Shown: positions 1-9,050 of the stretch, one piece after another
Position numbering within the stretch: position 1 is the first letter of the stretch
Layout of the letters: each line of letters begins with the position of its first letter
Assembly (NCBI RefSeq): GCF_000516515.1
Contig: NZ_KI911784.1
Span: 4,130,633 to 4,194,632, forward strand
Length of the DNA stretch: 64,000 nt
Direction: 5' to 3'
Source: Chloroflexus sp. Y-396-1
Lineage (GTDB): Bacteria > Chloroflexota > Chloroflexia > Chloroflexales > Chloroflexaceae
Notes under the pieces: generated by a model
Database searches by the model: none
What the model saw: only the letters and a program-made list of their open reading frames with translations
Told to the model about the DNA's origin: nothing
Position numbers and translations under genes: made by a program

Positions 1-1757
1 CCAAAGTAATCGCGTAGCTGAGCAACTGTCACACTACCCTGGGTTTCAATGGCGGTGCGAACCCACGCTTCCATCGCGGAATACGTCGCCGGAAGTAGAT
101 ACAGGTCTGGGGCAATCTTTACCAGTAATCCCTGAGCACAAGCCCAAGCCAATAGTTCATCGCCGGGTTCAACCGCTGGTATTGTATACGGCAGGCGCTT
201 CAGCGCAGTCAGATATTGATCGAGCAGCCGTTGTTGCTCGGCGGTTGGCCGAGGTGTAAAATCGGCCAGACGTACTGTTGTTTCATCGGCGCTAATGAGT
301 CCTTCGGTGAGCGCCGCCTGTAACACTCCCGGCCAGAGGCGGTTTGATACCTGTAAGCGCTGACGCACCTCTTCCTTCGACATGCCACGACGGAGCGGAA
401 AGCGCTGATGGTATGACGTTAACAGATCACGCAATGTTGCGCGCAAGCGATCCCAGCCTACGCTGGTGATCAACCCATCTTTACCTAAAGCTACCAGATG
501 TCCGCTGGCGAGTAATGGCGTTAAGGTGGCTTCTACTTCTGAGTCCGTAATCCCGGTCGTGGCTACCACATCGGCCCGCAGCCGTGGCTGACCATCGGCC
601 AGGGTTTGAAGGATGCGTTCGGATAGACTGCCCTGAGCGCGGAGATTGAGCGCAGTAATGACTTCGGCGCGAAAACGGCGATGGCGTACTGGATGAGGAT
701 CAACCACAATACCACCGGCAACCGTCCGACTGGGTGAAGGCAGGCGTAAAATGAAGCGATCGCCGACTGTGGCAACTACCGGCGTTGCCAGGCGAATCTG
801 TGCCCATCCTTCAGCGCCACCCGGTAACTCATCGGCATCAAGTAACGTGACCCGTGCGGCGGCTTCACTACTCCCGATAAACATATCTAGAGCAGCGTTA
901 TGACAGACTGGTGCGGCCTCACGAACGATCTGGACCCTAGCATCGAGCAACGTTGTTGGTCGTAATACGCCTGGAAGTGTCAGCACATTTCCGCGCTTGA
1001 GATCACGATGATGGACACCGGCCAGATTTACAGCAATGCGTGTTCCGGGTTGTCCCTGTTCGATAGGACGTTGATGACTCTGCAAGCCGCGAATTCGTGC
1101 CCGTATTCCTTGCGGTAATATCTCAACCTCCTGGCCGATAAACAATGGGCCATCGCGAAGGGTACCGGTGATGACTGTACCAAAACCGGCGATTGCAAAA
1201 CTGCGGTCAATTGCCAGTCGCGGCACACCGGTTGTCTGATGACGAATTGGCAACGTATCAAGAAGTTGGTCGAGCGTTTGGATCAGTTCAGACAGACCAA
1301 CCCCGGTGCGAACCGAGACCGGTATGATCGGTGCTGCGGCCAGGCCTGTCCCGGCCAGGACCTCGCGTACCTCATCACGGACCAGCGCCAGCCAATCGGC
1401 ATCAACCAGGTCAACTTTACTCAAAACCACAATCCCGTGGTGTATCGCCAGCAGATCGATGATCGCCAGATGTTCTCGAGTCTGAGGCATCACCGATTCG
1501 TCGGCGGCAATGACGAGTAGTACGGCGTCGATACCACCAACGCCGGCGAGCATATTCTTAATAAAGCGCTCGTGCCCCGGTACGTCTATCAAACTTACCT
1601 CACGCCCGCTCGGCAAGGTAAGCCAGGCGAAACCCAGATCAATCGTCATTTCGCGTTGCTGTTCTTCGCGCAACCGATCGGGATCAATACCGGTGAGCGT
1701 CTTAACTAGCGTTGACTTCCCATGATCGACATGACCAGCGGTACCGATGGTAAACAT
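1..1757 (-). CDS. selB: Selenocysteine-specific translation elongation factor SelB (3' end outside window)
   Basis: SelB is a GTPase that delivers selenocysteinyl-tRNA to UGA codons carrying a SECIS element. The frame is open from ATG at 1757 to the window edge (about 585 codons seen). It begins with the G1 motif GHVDHGKSTL, continues through DIDPDR/REMTIDLGF and DVPGHERFIKNML (G3), and has the G4-like motif SKVDLVD. Near the edge the translation (EAWVRTAIETQGSVTVAQLRDYFG in short) resembles the C-terminal winged-helix domain of SelB, so little is missing. It is divergent from the glycosylase gene at 1941. No selA, selD or tRNA-Sec is visible here, so the rest of the system must lie elsewhere if it is functional. 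Family assignment is firm. Confidence 0.9.
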   Translation of the reverse strand, partial: MFTIGTAGHVDHGKSTLVKTLTGIDPDRLREEQQREMTIDLGFAWLTLPSGREVSLIDVPGHERFIKNMLAGVGGIDAVLLVIAADESVMPQTREHLAIIDLLAIHHGIVVLSKVDLVDADWLALVRDEVREVLAGTGLAAAPIIPVSVRTGVGLSELIQTLDQLLDTLPIRHQTTGVPRLAIDRSFAIAGFGTVITGTLRDGPLFIGQEVEILPQGIRARIRGLQSHQRPIEQGQPGTRIAVNLAGVHHRDLKRGNVLTLPGVLRPTTLLDARVQIVREAAPVCHNAALDMFIGSSEAAARVTLLDADELPGGAEGWAQIRLATPVVATVGDRFILRLPSPSRTVAGGIVVDPHPVRHRRFRAEVITALNLRAQGSLSERILQTLADGQPRLRADVVATTGITDSEVEATLTPLLASGHLVALGKDGLITSVGWDRLRATLRDLLTSYHQRFPLRRGMSKEEVRQRLQVSNRLWPGVLQAALTEGLISADETTVRLADFTPRPTAEQQRLLDQYLTALKRLPYTIPAVEPGDELLAWACAQGLLVKIAPDLYLLPATYSAMEAWVRTAIETQGSVTVAQLRDYF

Positions 1758-1940
1758 TGCAGTACAAGTTTGATAGTCGAGTACAATATCTCTAAACGTG
1801 TGTCCGCGAAAAGGTACGGTTCGCGACTTTCATTTGTCCTTTGGCCCTTTTCTTTGCCCACAATAGGAAAGACAAGGAGAAGTTGTAACTGAAAACTCTC
1901 GCCAGAGGACGGTGCTCTAGTATTATAGTACGATGAAACG

Positions 1941-2573
1941 ATGGAACATGCACTTCATCATCTTTGCCGCGTTGATCCAACCTTAGCGCGATGGATCGAG
2001 CAGATCGGCCCGTATACGTTCCAGCGCCAGCCCCACGGCTTTGCCACGCTTGCGTATGCGATCATTAGTCAACAACTATCGCTTGCCGCAGCCCGCACGA
2101 TTCGTGACCGGCTGATTGACCGATTGGGCATTCTCGACCCGAGGACCATCCTGGCTGCCGACGAGGCTCTCTTGCGCGCTGCCGGTCTTTCGGCCCGCAA
2201 GAGCAGTTGCCTGCGTGATCTTGCCGAACGGGTGATATGTGGTCAACTTGACCTGGATCAATTACCGACGCTTGACGATGAAGCGGTGATCGCAGCGTTA
2301 ACTACGGTAAAAGGTATCGGGCGGTGGACGGCCGAAATCTATCTGATGTTTGCACTCGAACGCTCAGATGTATTGCCTGCTGCTGATCTTGGTTTGCGGG
2401 ATGCAGTGCGCTTGATATACGACCGACCACGTCTGCCAACATCTGCTGAGGTGCGTCTTCTGGGCGAACGCTGGCGACCGTACCGCAGCATTGCATGCTG
2501 GTATCTCTGGCAAGCACGCCGTATTATATTATATTGCACGGTTAAGCAATATTACGTTGTATCGCGGTTATGA
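1941..2573 (+). CDS. DNA-3-methyladenine glycosylase II (AlkA-type, HhH-GPD)
   Basis: Base-excision repair glycosylase that removes alkylated purines. The 210-residue protein shows the HhH-GPD core: an AYAIISQQLS helix (about 39-47), the helix-hairpin-helix LTTVKGIGRWTAE (about 120-132) and the catalytic aspartate in PAADLGLRDAV (Asp149). The C-terminal WRPYRSIACWYLW segment is typical of the family. There is no AlkA N-terminal extension, so it is the short thermophile-type form. The start at 1941 has only a weak ribosome site; the next in-frame starts would cut into the conserved fold. The promoter of the downstream rph gene appears to lie inside its last codons. Function is inferred from the fold and active site; substrate range cannot be read from sequence. 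Confidence 0.85.
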   Translation: MEHALHHLCRVDPTLARWIEQIGPYTFQRQPHGFATLAYAIISQQLSLAAARTIRDRLIDRLGILDPRTILAADEALLRAAGLSARKSSCLRDLAERVICGQLDLDQLPTLDDEAVIAALTTVKGIGRWTAEIYLMFALERSDVLPAADLGLRDAVRLIYDRPRLPTSAEVRLLGERWRPYRSIACWYLWQARRIILYCTVKQYYVVSRL

Positions 2574-2585
2574 ATATGGTATGAT
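2557..2585 (+). promoter_or_regulatory. Candidate sigma70-type promoter for rph
   Basis: TTGTAT (2557-2562), a 17-bp spacer and TATGAT (2580-2585) lie about 25 bp before the rph start. The -10 matches consensus at five of six positions, the -35 at three. The site overlaps the last codons of the upstream glycosylase gene, which would give rph its own transcript. Confidence 0.4.
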
Positions 2586-2610
2586 GAGCAATAAAAGGTA
2601 GAGGAAACGG

Positions 2611-3369
2611 TTGCGTATGGTGCGAATTGATGGGCGATTACCCGATCAACTACGAGCGATTTCAATTGAAGTAGGCGCTGCGCCGTATGCTGAAGGATCG
2701 GCGCTCATTGCATACGGTAACACACGTGTGCTGTGCACAGCCACGGTTGAGGATGGTGTACCGGCCTGGATGCGTGGTCAGCAGGGTGGTTGGGTAACTG
2801 CCGAATATGCAATGCTGCCACGTGCGACCCTTCAGCGTACCCGTCGTGAACGTAACGGCCCGAGTGGACGTACCCAGGAGATACAACGTCTGATCGGGAG
2901 ATCGCTACGGGCGGCAGTTGATCTCAGTGCCCTTGGTGAACGAACCATTACTATCGACTGTGACGTCCTGCAAGCCGATGGTGGTACGCGCACGGCGGCT
3001 ATCAGTGGTGGCTACGTAGCCCTGGCTCTGGCAGTTGAGCATCTCGTGCGCAGTAACGCCATTGAAGTCAGACCTGCTCTGACACCGGTAGCGGCTGTAA
3101 GTGTGGGAATGGTGCAGGGAACGCTCCTGCTTGATCTTTGTTACGAGGAAGACAGTCAGGCCGATCTTGATTGTAACGTCGTTATGAACAGCACCGGTGC
3201 TTACATTGAAATCCAGGCCACTGCTGAACGAGTACCGGCAAGCCGATCCCAACTCAATGCTCTACTCGATCTGGCTGAATATGGGATCAGACAAATTCTC
3301 GATGTGCAGGCGGCTGCTTTAGCGGCTACCCTGCCTAACAATACAATGAGCCGTGCGCAATTACCATAA
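2611..3369 (+). CDS. rph: Ribonuclease PH
   Basis: Phosphate-dependent 3' exoribonuclease that trims tRNA precursors; it forms a hexamer. The 252-residue protein has the family's R-x-DGR-xPDQLR start, the [12 protein letters not shown] strand, the [27 protein letters not shown] segment (RNA-binding arginines) and [18 protein letters not shown] (phosphate site). Length is normal. The start is ambiguous: TTG at 2611 sits 6 bp after AGAGG, while ATG at 2617 matches the usual family N-terminus (MxRxDGR) with a longer spacer. The TPR gene begins 74 bp downstream. Confidence 0.92.
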   Translation: MRMVRIDGRLPDQLRAISIEVGAAPYAEGSALIAYGNTRVLCTATVEDGVPAWMRGQQGGWVTAEYAMLPRATLQRTRRERNGPSGRTQEIQRLIGRSLRAAVDLSALGERTITIDCDVLQADGGTRTAAISGGYVALALAVEHLVRSNAIEVRPALTPVAAVSVGMVQGTLLLDLCYEEDSQADLDCNVVMNSTGAYIEIQATAERVPASRSQLNALLDLAEYGIRQILDVQAAALAATLPNNTMSRAQLP

Positions 3370-3442
3370 CCATGGTGCGCACCGTCAATCTGCGACGTCA
3401 TGGCTCGCAATGGTCGCCCTGCCACGGGCGAGGAGGCTCACA

Positions 3443-4678
3443 ATGATAGACGAGACCAAGCGCGTTGCCGGTCGTCGCCACTTACGTTACGGTTTAGCAT
3501 TCGAGCGCACGCAGCGTCCGGCGTCAGCGGCTGACCATTTTCGCATGGCAATAGCTGCCGATCCGACGCTGCGTGATGCCCATAATGCTCTGGCCTTTCA
3601 CTATCAGCAACAGGGTTTGCTGGCTAAAGCTGCCGAAGCTTTTGCGGCGGTGGCGAATTTAGCCGATGATTATTTTGCTCATTTCAATCTCGGCTTTGTC
3701 TTGATCGAACTTGAACGGTACAATGAGGCTGAACGCGAATTTCGCCGTTGTCTTGAACTTGATCCGGGCGATGTCGCGGCCCAACTCGAACTGGCGTACA
3801 TCTATGTCGCCCGTGGTGAGTATGAGACTGCGTTAAGCCTATTGGAAAAACCGCGCCAACGCTATTACGACGACTGGGCTGTTTTTCATTTGCTTGGGCG
3901 TTGCTACTTTCACCTCCAACGCTACGATGAAGCTCAGCAGGCCTGGCAACAGAGCTTAGCACTGGCTACTACCCCAGAGGCGCAACTGGAATTACTTTCT
4001 TGTTTGCAAAGTGTTGAACGAAGACGTGAGTTTCGTACATGCAACGGTAGCAAAGATGATCTCTACGTCCGTGAAGGTGTGGTCTGTCTTGGTTCGGCAA
4101 TGGATGATGGTCTGAACATACATCCGCTTGTACGCTACCAGTTGCGTGAAGAAGATGTCGCTCGTACCGTTCAGCGTTTTCTGGCCCTTGCTCGTAGCAG
4201 TGGCTGGTATTTTGGTGGAGTCGCCACCCCCGACCCGTACAGCAAACCACTAGCGTTGGCAGTGGCTCAACTGCTAGACGTTCCTCTGCTGAATCTGTAT
4301 CATTTGCCGACGATCACCGAACCAGTTTTGATCGTCATCGCTGTTGGTCACTCGGCCGATCTTCTGGCTGTTGCCCGTGAGCGTCTGCCTGTTCCCAGTC
4401 CCGGATTCTGTCTGGCACTGAATTGGATGCGCCACAGTAAGATGTTACCCGAAATCATTGGTATCATCGTTGAAGGCATGAGTACCAACCCCTGGGAGTC
4501 GGCGTTACAGGAGCTGACACCAACCGAACAAGTAGTACGCAGTCAGCAGATTGCCGAACGACTGGTGCAACACGTCAAGACTCTTCCGGCGGAAGATAAT
4601 CTTCCGCGACAGATTCGCTATTACACGCGCCACCATCGGCGATTGGCTATTAATGCGCTGTATCAAAGGTCGCGATAA
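3443..4678 (+). CDS. TPR repeat protein
   Basis: A 411-residue cytoplasmic protein with no signal peptide. The first about 200 residues form at least five tetratricopeptide repeats (ending in patterns such as AADHFRMAIAADPTLRDAHNALA, EAEREFRRCLELDPGDVAAQLELA and EAQQAWQQSLALA), a scaffold for protein contacts. The C-terminal half (about 220-400) is not repeat-like; I do not recognise it. ATG 3443 is chosen because AGGAGG lies at 3431-3436, 6 bp upstream; an in-frame ATG at 3353 overlaps rph and lacks a ribosome site. Partner and function are unknown. Confidence 0.7.
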   Translation: MIDETKRVAGRRHLRYGLAFERTQRPASAADHFRMAIAADPTLRDAHNALAFHYQQQGLLAKAAEAFAAVANLADDYFAHFNLGFVLIELERYNEAEREFRRCLELDPGDVAAQLELAYIYVARGEYETALSLLEKPRQRYYDDWAVFHLLGRCYFHLQRYDEAQQAWQQSLALATTPEAQLELLSCLQSVERRREFRTCNGSKDDLYVREGVVCLGSAMDDGLNIHPLVRYQLREEDVARTVQRFLALARSSGWYFGGVATPDPYSKPLALAVAQLLDVPLLNLYHLPTITEPVLIVIAVGHSADLLAVARERLPVPSPGFCLALNWMRHSKMLPEIIGIIVEGMSTNPWESALQELTPTEQVVRSQQIAERLVQHVKTLPAEDNLPRQIRYYTRHHRRLAINALYQRSR

Positions 4679-4737
4679 ATAATTAGAGCGTATACGCGCA
4701 GCAGCACAACCGGTTCCCCTCCCCTTCCTCTCTCTAG

Positions 4738-4768
4738 CCCCTCCTCTCCTGTCAAGGTAGAGGAGGGG
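4738..4768. repeat. Polypyrimidine/polypurine hairpin
   Basis: CCCCTCCTCT (4738-4747) and AGAGGAGGGG (4759-4768) form a perfect 10-bp stem with an 11-nt loop, 60 bp after the TPR stop. There is no T-run, so it is a poor intrinsic terminator. A similar C/T-then-G/A hairpin occurs at 53660-53677. Confidence 0.5.
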
Positions 4769-4826
4769 GAGGCTGCGGGAGGGCGAAGCCGTTTCTCCCA
4801 TTCTCTTTGTTCTCATCGCTGTCCTA

Positions 4827-4873
4827 TTGACACAATGCTATTGCGCTGGTATATTAGTGTATAATTTACACTA
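4827..4873 (+). promoter_or_regulatory. pncB promoter with overlapping palindromic operator
   Basis: TTGACA (4827-4832), a 17-bp spacer and TATATT (4850-4855) form a near-ideal promoter. Overlapping the -10 and start point is the inverted repeat TAGTGTA-TAATT-TACACTA (4855-4873), which also contains a TATAAT (4860-4865). A perfect 7-bp palindrome in this position suggests a repressor site. Because pncB is an NAD-salvage gene, an NAD-status repressor such as an NrtR-type protein is a reasonable but unproven guess. Confidence 0.65.
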
Positions 4874-4887
4874 TACAGCGAGGCGGT

Positions 4888-6435
4888 ATGAACGGTATCC
4901 AACAGCGAACTGCCACCGGCATTCTCTTCACCGACCAATATCAGTTGACGATGGCCCAGCTCTATTTTCGGATGGGCATTCACGAACGGATGGCACAGTT
5001 TGATCATTTCTTTCGGCAACCACCCAACTACGGGTTACATTCAGCCGGTTATTGTATTGCTGCCGGGCTTGAATGGTTACTCGACTGGATGGAGACTGCT
5101 TCTTTTGGCCCAACTGAGCTTGAGGTGCTCCGCAGTCAGCGCAATCGAGTCGGCAAGCCAATCTTCGATGAGGATTTCCTGTCCTACCTGAGTCGCCATG
5201 GTCATTTCGGGGGTATCACGCTTTGGGCCGTACCCGAAGGGCGGGTTGTACACGCGCAGGCGCCGATGACCATCGTGCGCGGGCCATTGATGATGGCTCA
5301 AATGCTCGAAACAGCACTGCTTAATCATCTTAATTATCAAACGTTGGTAGCAACGAAGGCCAGCCGAATTCGTGAGGCGAGTGGGGCCAGTACGGTGCTT
5401 GAGTTTGGCTTGCGTCGTGGTCAGGGCCTGGGTGCGAATGCCGGGACACGTGCAGCCTTAATTGGCGGCGCCGACTTTACATCGAATGTCGGCCTGGCGC
5501 ATACGATTGGGCAGACCGCGAAAGGTACCCATGCCCATGCCATGGTACAGGCCTTTCTGGCCCTTGGAATGAGTGAGCTTGACGCCTTCCGGGCCTATGC
5601 TGAGGTTTACCCTGACGATTGTCTGTTGCTGGTAGACACTATTGACACGTTGCAGAGTGGGGTGCCGAATGCAATTCGCGTCTTTGAGGAGCTGCGCGCC
5701 AAAGGGCATAAGCCAGTAGGAGTTCGTCTTGACTCGGGCGATCTGGCGTATTTGGCTATCCAGACGGCGCTTATGCTTGATCGGGCCGGTTTCCCTGACA
5801 CGGTGATTGTCCTTTCCAATGATCTCGACGAACTGGTGATCTGGCAGATTCAGAGCCAGATCGTTCAGGAAGCGCCGCGCTATCAAGCCGATGCCAATGC
5901 GATCATTCGCCGCCTGGTCTATGGAGTAGGTACTAGGCTGGTGACTTCACATGGTGAGGGTGCACTCGGCGGGGTGTATAAGTTGGTGGCCTTACACGAT
6001 GGGCAGACCTGGCAACCGGCAATTAAAATCGCCGAGAGTGCAGCGAAACTGACTAATCCCGGCCTGAAACGAGTATGGCGGCTGTACGATGCGCGTGGGA
6101 AGGCAACAGCCGATCTCATCGCTCTCGAAGATGAAGACCCGGCCAGTGAAGAGGTGATCCGGTTGCGCCACCCCAACGATCATACTCGGCAGCGTGCGGT
6201 ATCACGTACAGAACTGACCGGAATTGAGCCGTTGCTGGAGCCTGCTATGGTCCATGGTCGACGTCTAGCCCATCCGGTGCCAATCGAACAGATGCGCGAA
6301 CGCCGCCATGCTGACGTCGAGCGGCTTGATCTTGGTGTTCGGCGCATTATGAACCCGCACATCTACCATGTTTCGCTCAGTCAGCGGTTGTGGGATTTGA
6401 AACAGGAACTGCTCAATCGGTTTCAGGTGTATTAA
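4888..6435 (+). CDS. pncB: Nicotinate phosphoribosyltransferase
   Basis: Makes nicotinate mononucleotide from nicotinate and PRPP with ATP, the entry step of the Preiss-Handler NAD salvage route. The 515-residue protein has the family opening [15 protein letters not shown], the [17 protein letters not shown] segment, KGTHAHAMV (the region of the autophosphorylated histidine) and the PRPP-site strand [12 protein letters not shown]. Length suits the longer bacterial form. ATG 4888 follows GAGGCGG. It is a single-gene unit behind its own palindromic promoter, followed by a small hairpin at 6453. Confidence 0.93.
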   Translation: MNGIQQRTATGILFTDQYQLTMAQLYFRMGIHERMAQFDHFFRQPPNYGLHSAGYCIAAGLEWLLDWMETASFGPTELEVLRSQRNRVGKPIFDEDFLSYLSRHGHFGGITLWAVPEGRVVHAQAPMTIVRGPLMMAQMLETALLNHLNYQTLVATKASRIREASGASTVLEFGLRRGQGLGANAGTRAALIGGADFTSNVGLAHTIGQTAKGTHAHAMVQAFLALGMSELDAFRAYAEVYPDDCLLLVDTIDTLQSGVPNAIRVFEELRAKGHKPVGVRLDSGDLAYLAIQTALMLDRAGFPDTVIVLSNDLDELVIWQIQSQIVQEAPRYQADANAIIRRLVYGVGTRLVTSHGEGALGGVYKLVALHDGQTWQPAIKIAESAAKLTNPGLKRVWRLYDARGKATADLIALEDEDPASEEVIRLRHPNDHTRQRAVSRTELTGIEPLLEPAMVHGRRLAHPVPIEQMRERRHADVERLDLGVRRIMNPHIYHVSLSQRLWDLKQELLNRFQVY

Positions 6436-6452
6436 ACGGAGTCACATGTTGA

Positions 6453-6471
6453 GGCGAGGCATCGCCTCGCC
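6453..6471. repeat. GC-rich hairpin after pncB
   Basis: GGCGAGGC (6453-6460), loop ATC, GCCTCGCC (6464-6471): a perfect 8-bp stem 18 bp after the pncB stop. No T-run follows, so termination is uncertain. Confidence 0.45.
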
Positions 6472-6754
6472 CTAAAGGGTGTATGGAGGCGCGCATCTTC
6501 GTAGACTACGGCTACAATCCTGTCGTATCACCGATTATGCACGAGTGACTAGGGAGGGGATAATGGTGGGCTGATGCGACAGACGATAGTTCCCGGCTCT
6601 ATACATGGCACATGCGGGCCGGAGGCCCGCGCTCCTTGGCGTCTACGTGGATCGGTGATCGCTGCGACTGAGAATACGGTTCATTGGCGGACACGACGAA
6701 CAACTGAAAACTCTGCAAACCGGTTCTCTTACCTAATTTTTTATTCGTGACAGT
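6472..6754. other. Intergenic region without a gene
   Basis: I see no coding signal. It contains one copy of the GCGGGCC-GGA-GGCCCGC palindrome (6614-6630), which recurs at 42730-42746 and 45298-45314, and a short AACTGAAAACTC phrase that recurs near 1888. Confidence 0.5.
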
Positions 6755-6765
6755 TATAGTATACT
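6755..6765 (+). promoter_or_regulatory. Candidate -10 region of rnpB
   Basis: Overlapping TATAGT and TATACT hexamers (6755-6765) lie 11 bp before the first paired base of the RNase P RNA, as expected for a start near 6772. No convincing -35 hexamer is visible; a T-rich tract sits there instead. Confidence 0.4.
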
Positions 6766-6775
6766 ATACATGGCG

Positions 6776-7210
6776 CCGACGTATGACGGGCCGTCGCTGG
6801 GGGATACCCCAGAGGAACTTCCCGACTCCCCGCCCACCGAACGGTGGAAGGTCGCCCCGCGAAACAGGAAGCGGGGGCGCCGGTGGAGTAATCTGCCGGT
6901 GACGCAAGACGGCAACAGAGAGGAGTCCCGCCGGGTTTCCGGTAAGGGGTGAAACGGTCGGGTAAGAGCCGACCAGCGTCGGCAGCAATGCCGGCGGCTA
7001 GGCGACTGCGCCGACTGATGGGGAGCAAGGTGCGTGGGGCGGGCTTAACGGTGGGAGAACACCGCTGCTGTTCAATAAACCACTGCGCTCGCTCGCATCG
7101 CAGCCACGACGACAATCCGGGTAACACCCGGTGCGTTAGGAGTGGCCGCTGCCTCTGGCAGCGAGAGAGATGACGGCTAGAACAGAATCGGGGGTACGGT
7201 CATACGTCGG
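6776..7210 (+). ncRNA. rnpB: RNase P RNA (bacterial type)
   Basis: Catalytic RNA of RNase P, which cuts 5' leaders from tRNA precursors. Conserved landmarks occur in the right order: GAGGAACTTCCCGACTCC (6811-6828; CR I region), ACAGAGAGGAG (CR II region), GGTAAGGGGTGAAACGGTCGGGTAAGAGCCGACCAGCG in short (6939-6975; CR III), GGGGAGCAAGGTGCG and AGATGACGGCTAGAACAGAAT (7169-7188; CR V). The ends pair perfectly: CCGACGTATGAC (6776-6787) with GTCATACGTCGG (7199-7210), giving helix P1 and fixing both boundaries. The last about 11 nt lie on the opposite strand of the sensor kinase stop codon and C-terminal codons. P1 pairing plus the conserved core make the call firm. Confidence 0.93.
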
Positions 7211-9050
7211 CTCGCTCGCCCACGGTTCGCGATGCAGTAGCAATTGGTAAGTCGCAGAAGAAGATCGAACCTTCCCCAAGTTTACTCTCTACTCCGATCT
7301 TGCCTCCCATGTGCTGGATCAGTCGCCGACAGATTGCCAGTCCAAGACCAACGCCGCTAACTGATCGGCCATTAGACTGCTTGATGCGCTGAAATTCCTC
7401 GAAGATCAGTTCCTGATCGGTGGGAGCAATGCCGATTCCGGTATCGCGAACGCTAATGCGAATGAAGTCGCCGTGGTTTGCTGCCTTAATTTCGATAAGT
7501 CCCTGTGGCCGGTTAAACTTGATCGCATTGCTGAGGAGATTGATCAGGACCTGTTCGAGACGGCCGGCATGAGCTTGTACAGGCGGCAAATCGGCTGGAA
7601 TTGTTGTACGCAACTGTAATCCGTGTTCACGAATCTGCGGTAACATTTGCCCCACGACATTCTGAACAACCGCTGCAACCGGAACTGGTTCAAGCTCGAT
7701 TGTCATCTGGCCGATTTCCATGCGTGAAAATTCGAGAATATCGTTGATCAACCGCATGAGATTGAGACTGGCCTGGCGCATATATCCCAGGGTTTCCCGA
7801 ACTTCAGGGCTAAGCTCACCTAGTACCCTCCGCTGAAGTATATCGGTGTAGCCAAGAATAGAAGTAAGCGGGGTACGTAGTTCATGACTAACGGTTGCCA
7901 GGAATCCGGTTTTGAGTCGGTCGGCACGTTGCACCTGTTCGTACAGGCGAATGCGGATCAGCGCGTCGGTAATCAATTCTCCAATTGCGGTGACCAGTTC
8001 GGCCAGTACTGGTGTCATACTCTTCACTTCACTTGAGGCCAGACCTAAAATACCGGTCGCATTCTGATCGTGACGTAGTGGCGCCAGTAACAGCGAGCGG
8101 ATGCCCTCCTGGTGGAGACCAATTGCCAGTGGATCATCGACCGTGAGTTCATCGGTATTGATCAGTTCCGGTTGCCCTTGCTGTATACGTTCAATCAGTT
8201 TCGCCGCGGCTGCGCCACTTATGACCTGGTCTTGTAATCGCCCAACACCGGTAGGGGTATAATCAATCTTGATGCTAATACGCTGCCCTTCTTCGATCAA
8301 ACCAATCGCGACCCGTTGCCAGTGCCCTTCTTGCACGATGATGCGGGCAATGGTTGTCAGCAGTGAGGATGTCTCCTGAGCAGTATTGGCACTGCGGGCA
8401 ATTGCGTTGATCAGACGCAAAGCGGCAATATGACGGGCGCGCTCCTGTTCAACGCGGATTCGCTCACTGACGTCACGTATTAACAGCAGCGATCCGGTCG
8501 TGATGCCGGCTGCTGATTGTAATGGACGGATTCTTACTTCAATAGCCTGATGACCACTTTCGCAGATCAGTGGTCGGCTAGAGGTTGTCACTGAAGCATT
8601 GAGCAGACGGCGCAAATCGTGTTCAAATGGCGAATTGGTGATCAGTTGGGCCAGCGAACGACCAATCCAACGCTTGCCGTGGATACCGAGCAGGCGAGGA
8701 GCGTGCTGGTTGATTTCGGCAACGAGACCGCGGCTGTCAAGGACGATTAGTCCATCCGGGAGACCGGCAATCACTTCGCGTTCGGCCAGGGGAGCAAGAT
8801 CGAACAGTTGATAGCGCATCGTGGTATACATTGCCAGTGCTGCCGAGATGAAAAGCAGGATCGGGGTAGGATCATCGTTCCACGATCCGAAGATGCCACT
8901 CAGGAACACAGCGTTGCCAAATGCCGGAATGAGGGCGGCAGTAAGCATCAATCGAGCGTGGTACCGATGAACTGGTGGCGCCTGAGCGGAGGCGCGGGCC
9001 AGAATAGCGATCCCGGTGAACAGACAAGCGTAAGCGTAGATGCTGTGCAT
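7200..9050 (-). CDS. Sensor histidine kinase, soluble part of a split 7TM-PAS-GAF-HisKA-HATPase gene
   Basis: A 616-residue reading frame that starts at ATG 9050, directly after an in-frame TGA (9053-9051). It carries the last membrane segments of a 7TM sensor domain (1-80), PAS (about 92-200), GAF (about 215-365), HisKA with VSHELRTPL (His389), and HATPase with LINLLSNAIKFN, DTGIGI and GVGLGLAICRRL. The N-terminal 145 residues of the same protein lie upstream in the same frame (9051-9488). GAGG occurs 12 nt before the ATG, so re-initiation is conceivable but weak. No response regulator is adjacent. The stop codon overlaps the P1 helix of rnpB on the other strand. Confidence 0.8.
   Translation of the reverse strand: MHSIYAYACLFTGIAILARASAQAPPVHRYHARLMLTAALIPAFGNAVFLSGIFGSWNDDPTPILLFISAALAMYTTMRYQLFDLAPLAEREVIAGLPDGLIVLDSRGLVAEINQHAPRLLGIHGKRWIGRSLAQLITNSPFEHDLRRLLNASVTTSSRPLICESGHQAIEVRIRPLQSAAGITTGSLLLIRDVSERIRVEQERARHIAALRLINAIARSANTAQETSSLLTTIARIIVQEGHWQRVAIGLIEEGQRISIKIDYTPTGVGRLQDQVISGAAAAKLIERIQQGQPELINTDELTVDDPLAIGLHQEGIRSLLLAPLRHDQNATGILGLASSEVKSMTPVLAELVTAIGELITDALIRIRLYEQVQRADRLKTGFLATVSHELRTPLTSILGYTDILQRRVLGELSPEVRETLGYMRQASLNLMRLINDILEFSRMEIGQMTIELEPVPVAAVVQNVVGQMLPQIREHGLQLRTTIPADLPPVQAHAGRLEQVLINLLSNAIKFNRPQGLIEIKAANHGDFIRISVRDTGIGIAPTDQELIFEEFQRIKQSNGRSVSGVGLGLAICRRLIQHMGGKIGVESKLGEGSIFFCDLPIATASRTVGERADV

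Noticed and set aside
6776-7210. Cobalamin riboswitch or small coding genes in the GC-rich region upstream of the kinase
   Set aside because: The ordered RNase P core motifs and perfect P1 pairing explain the whole region; the short frames on both strands are shadows of this RNA.
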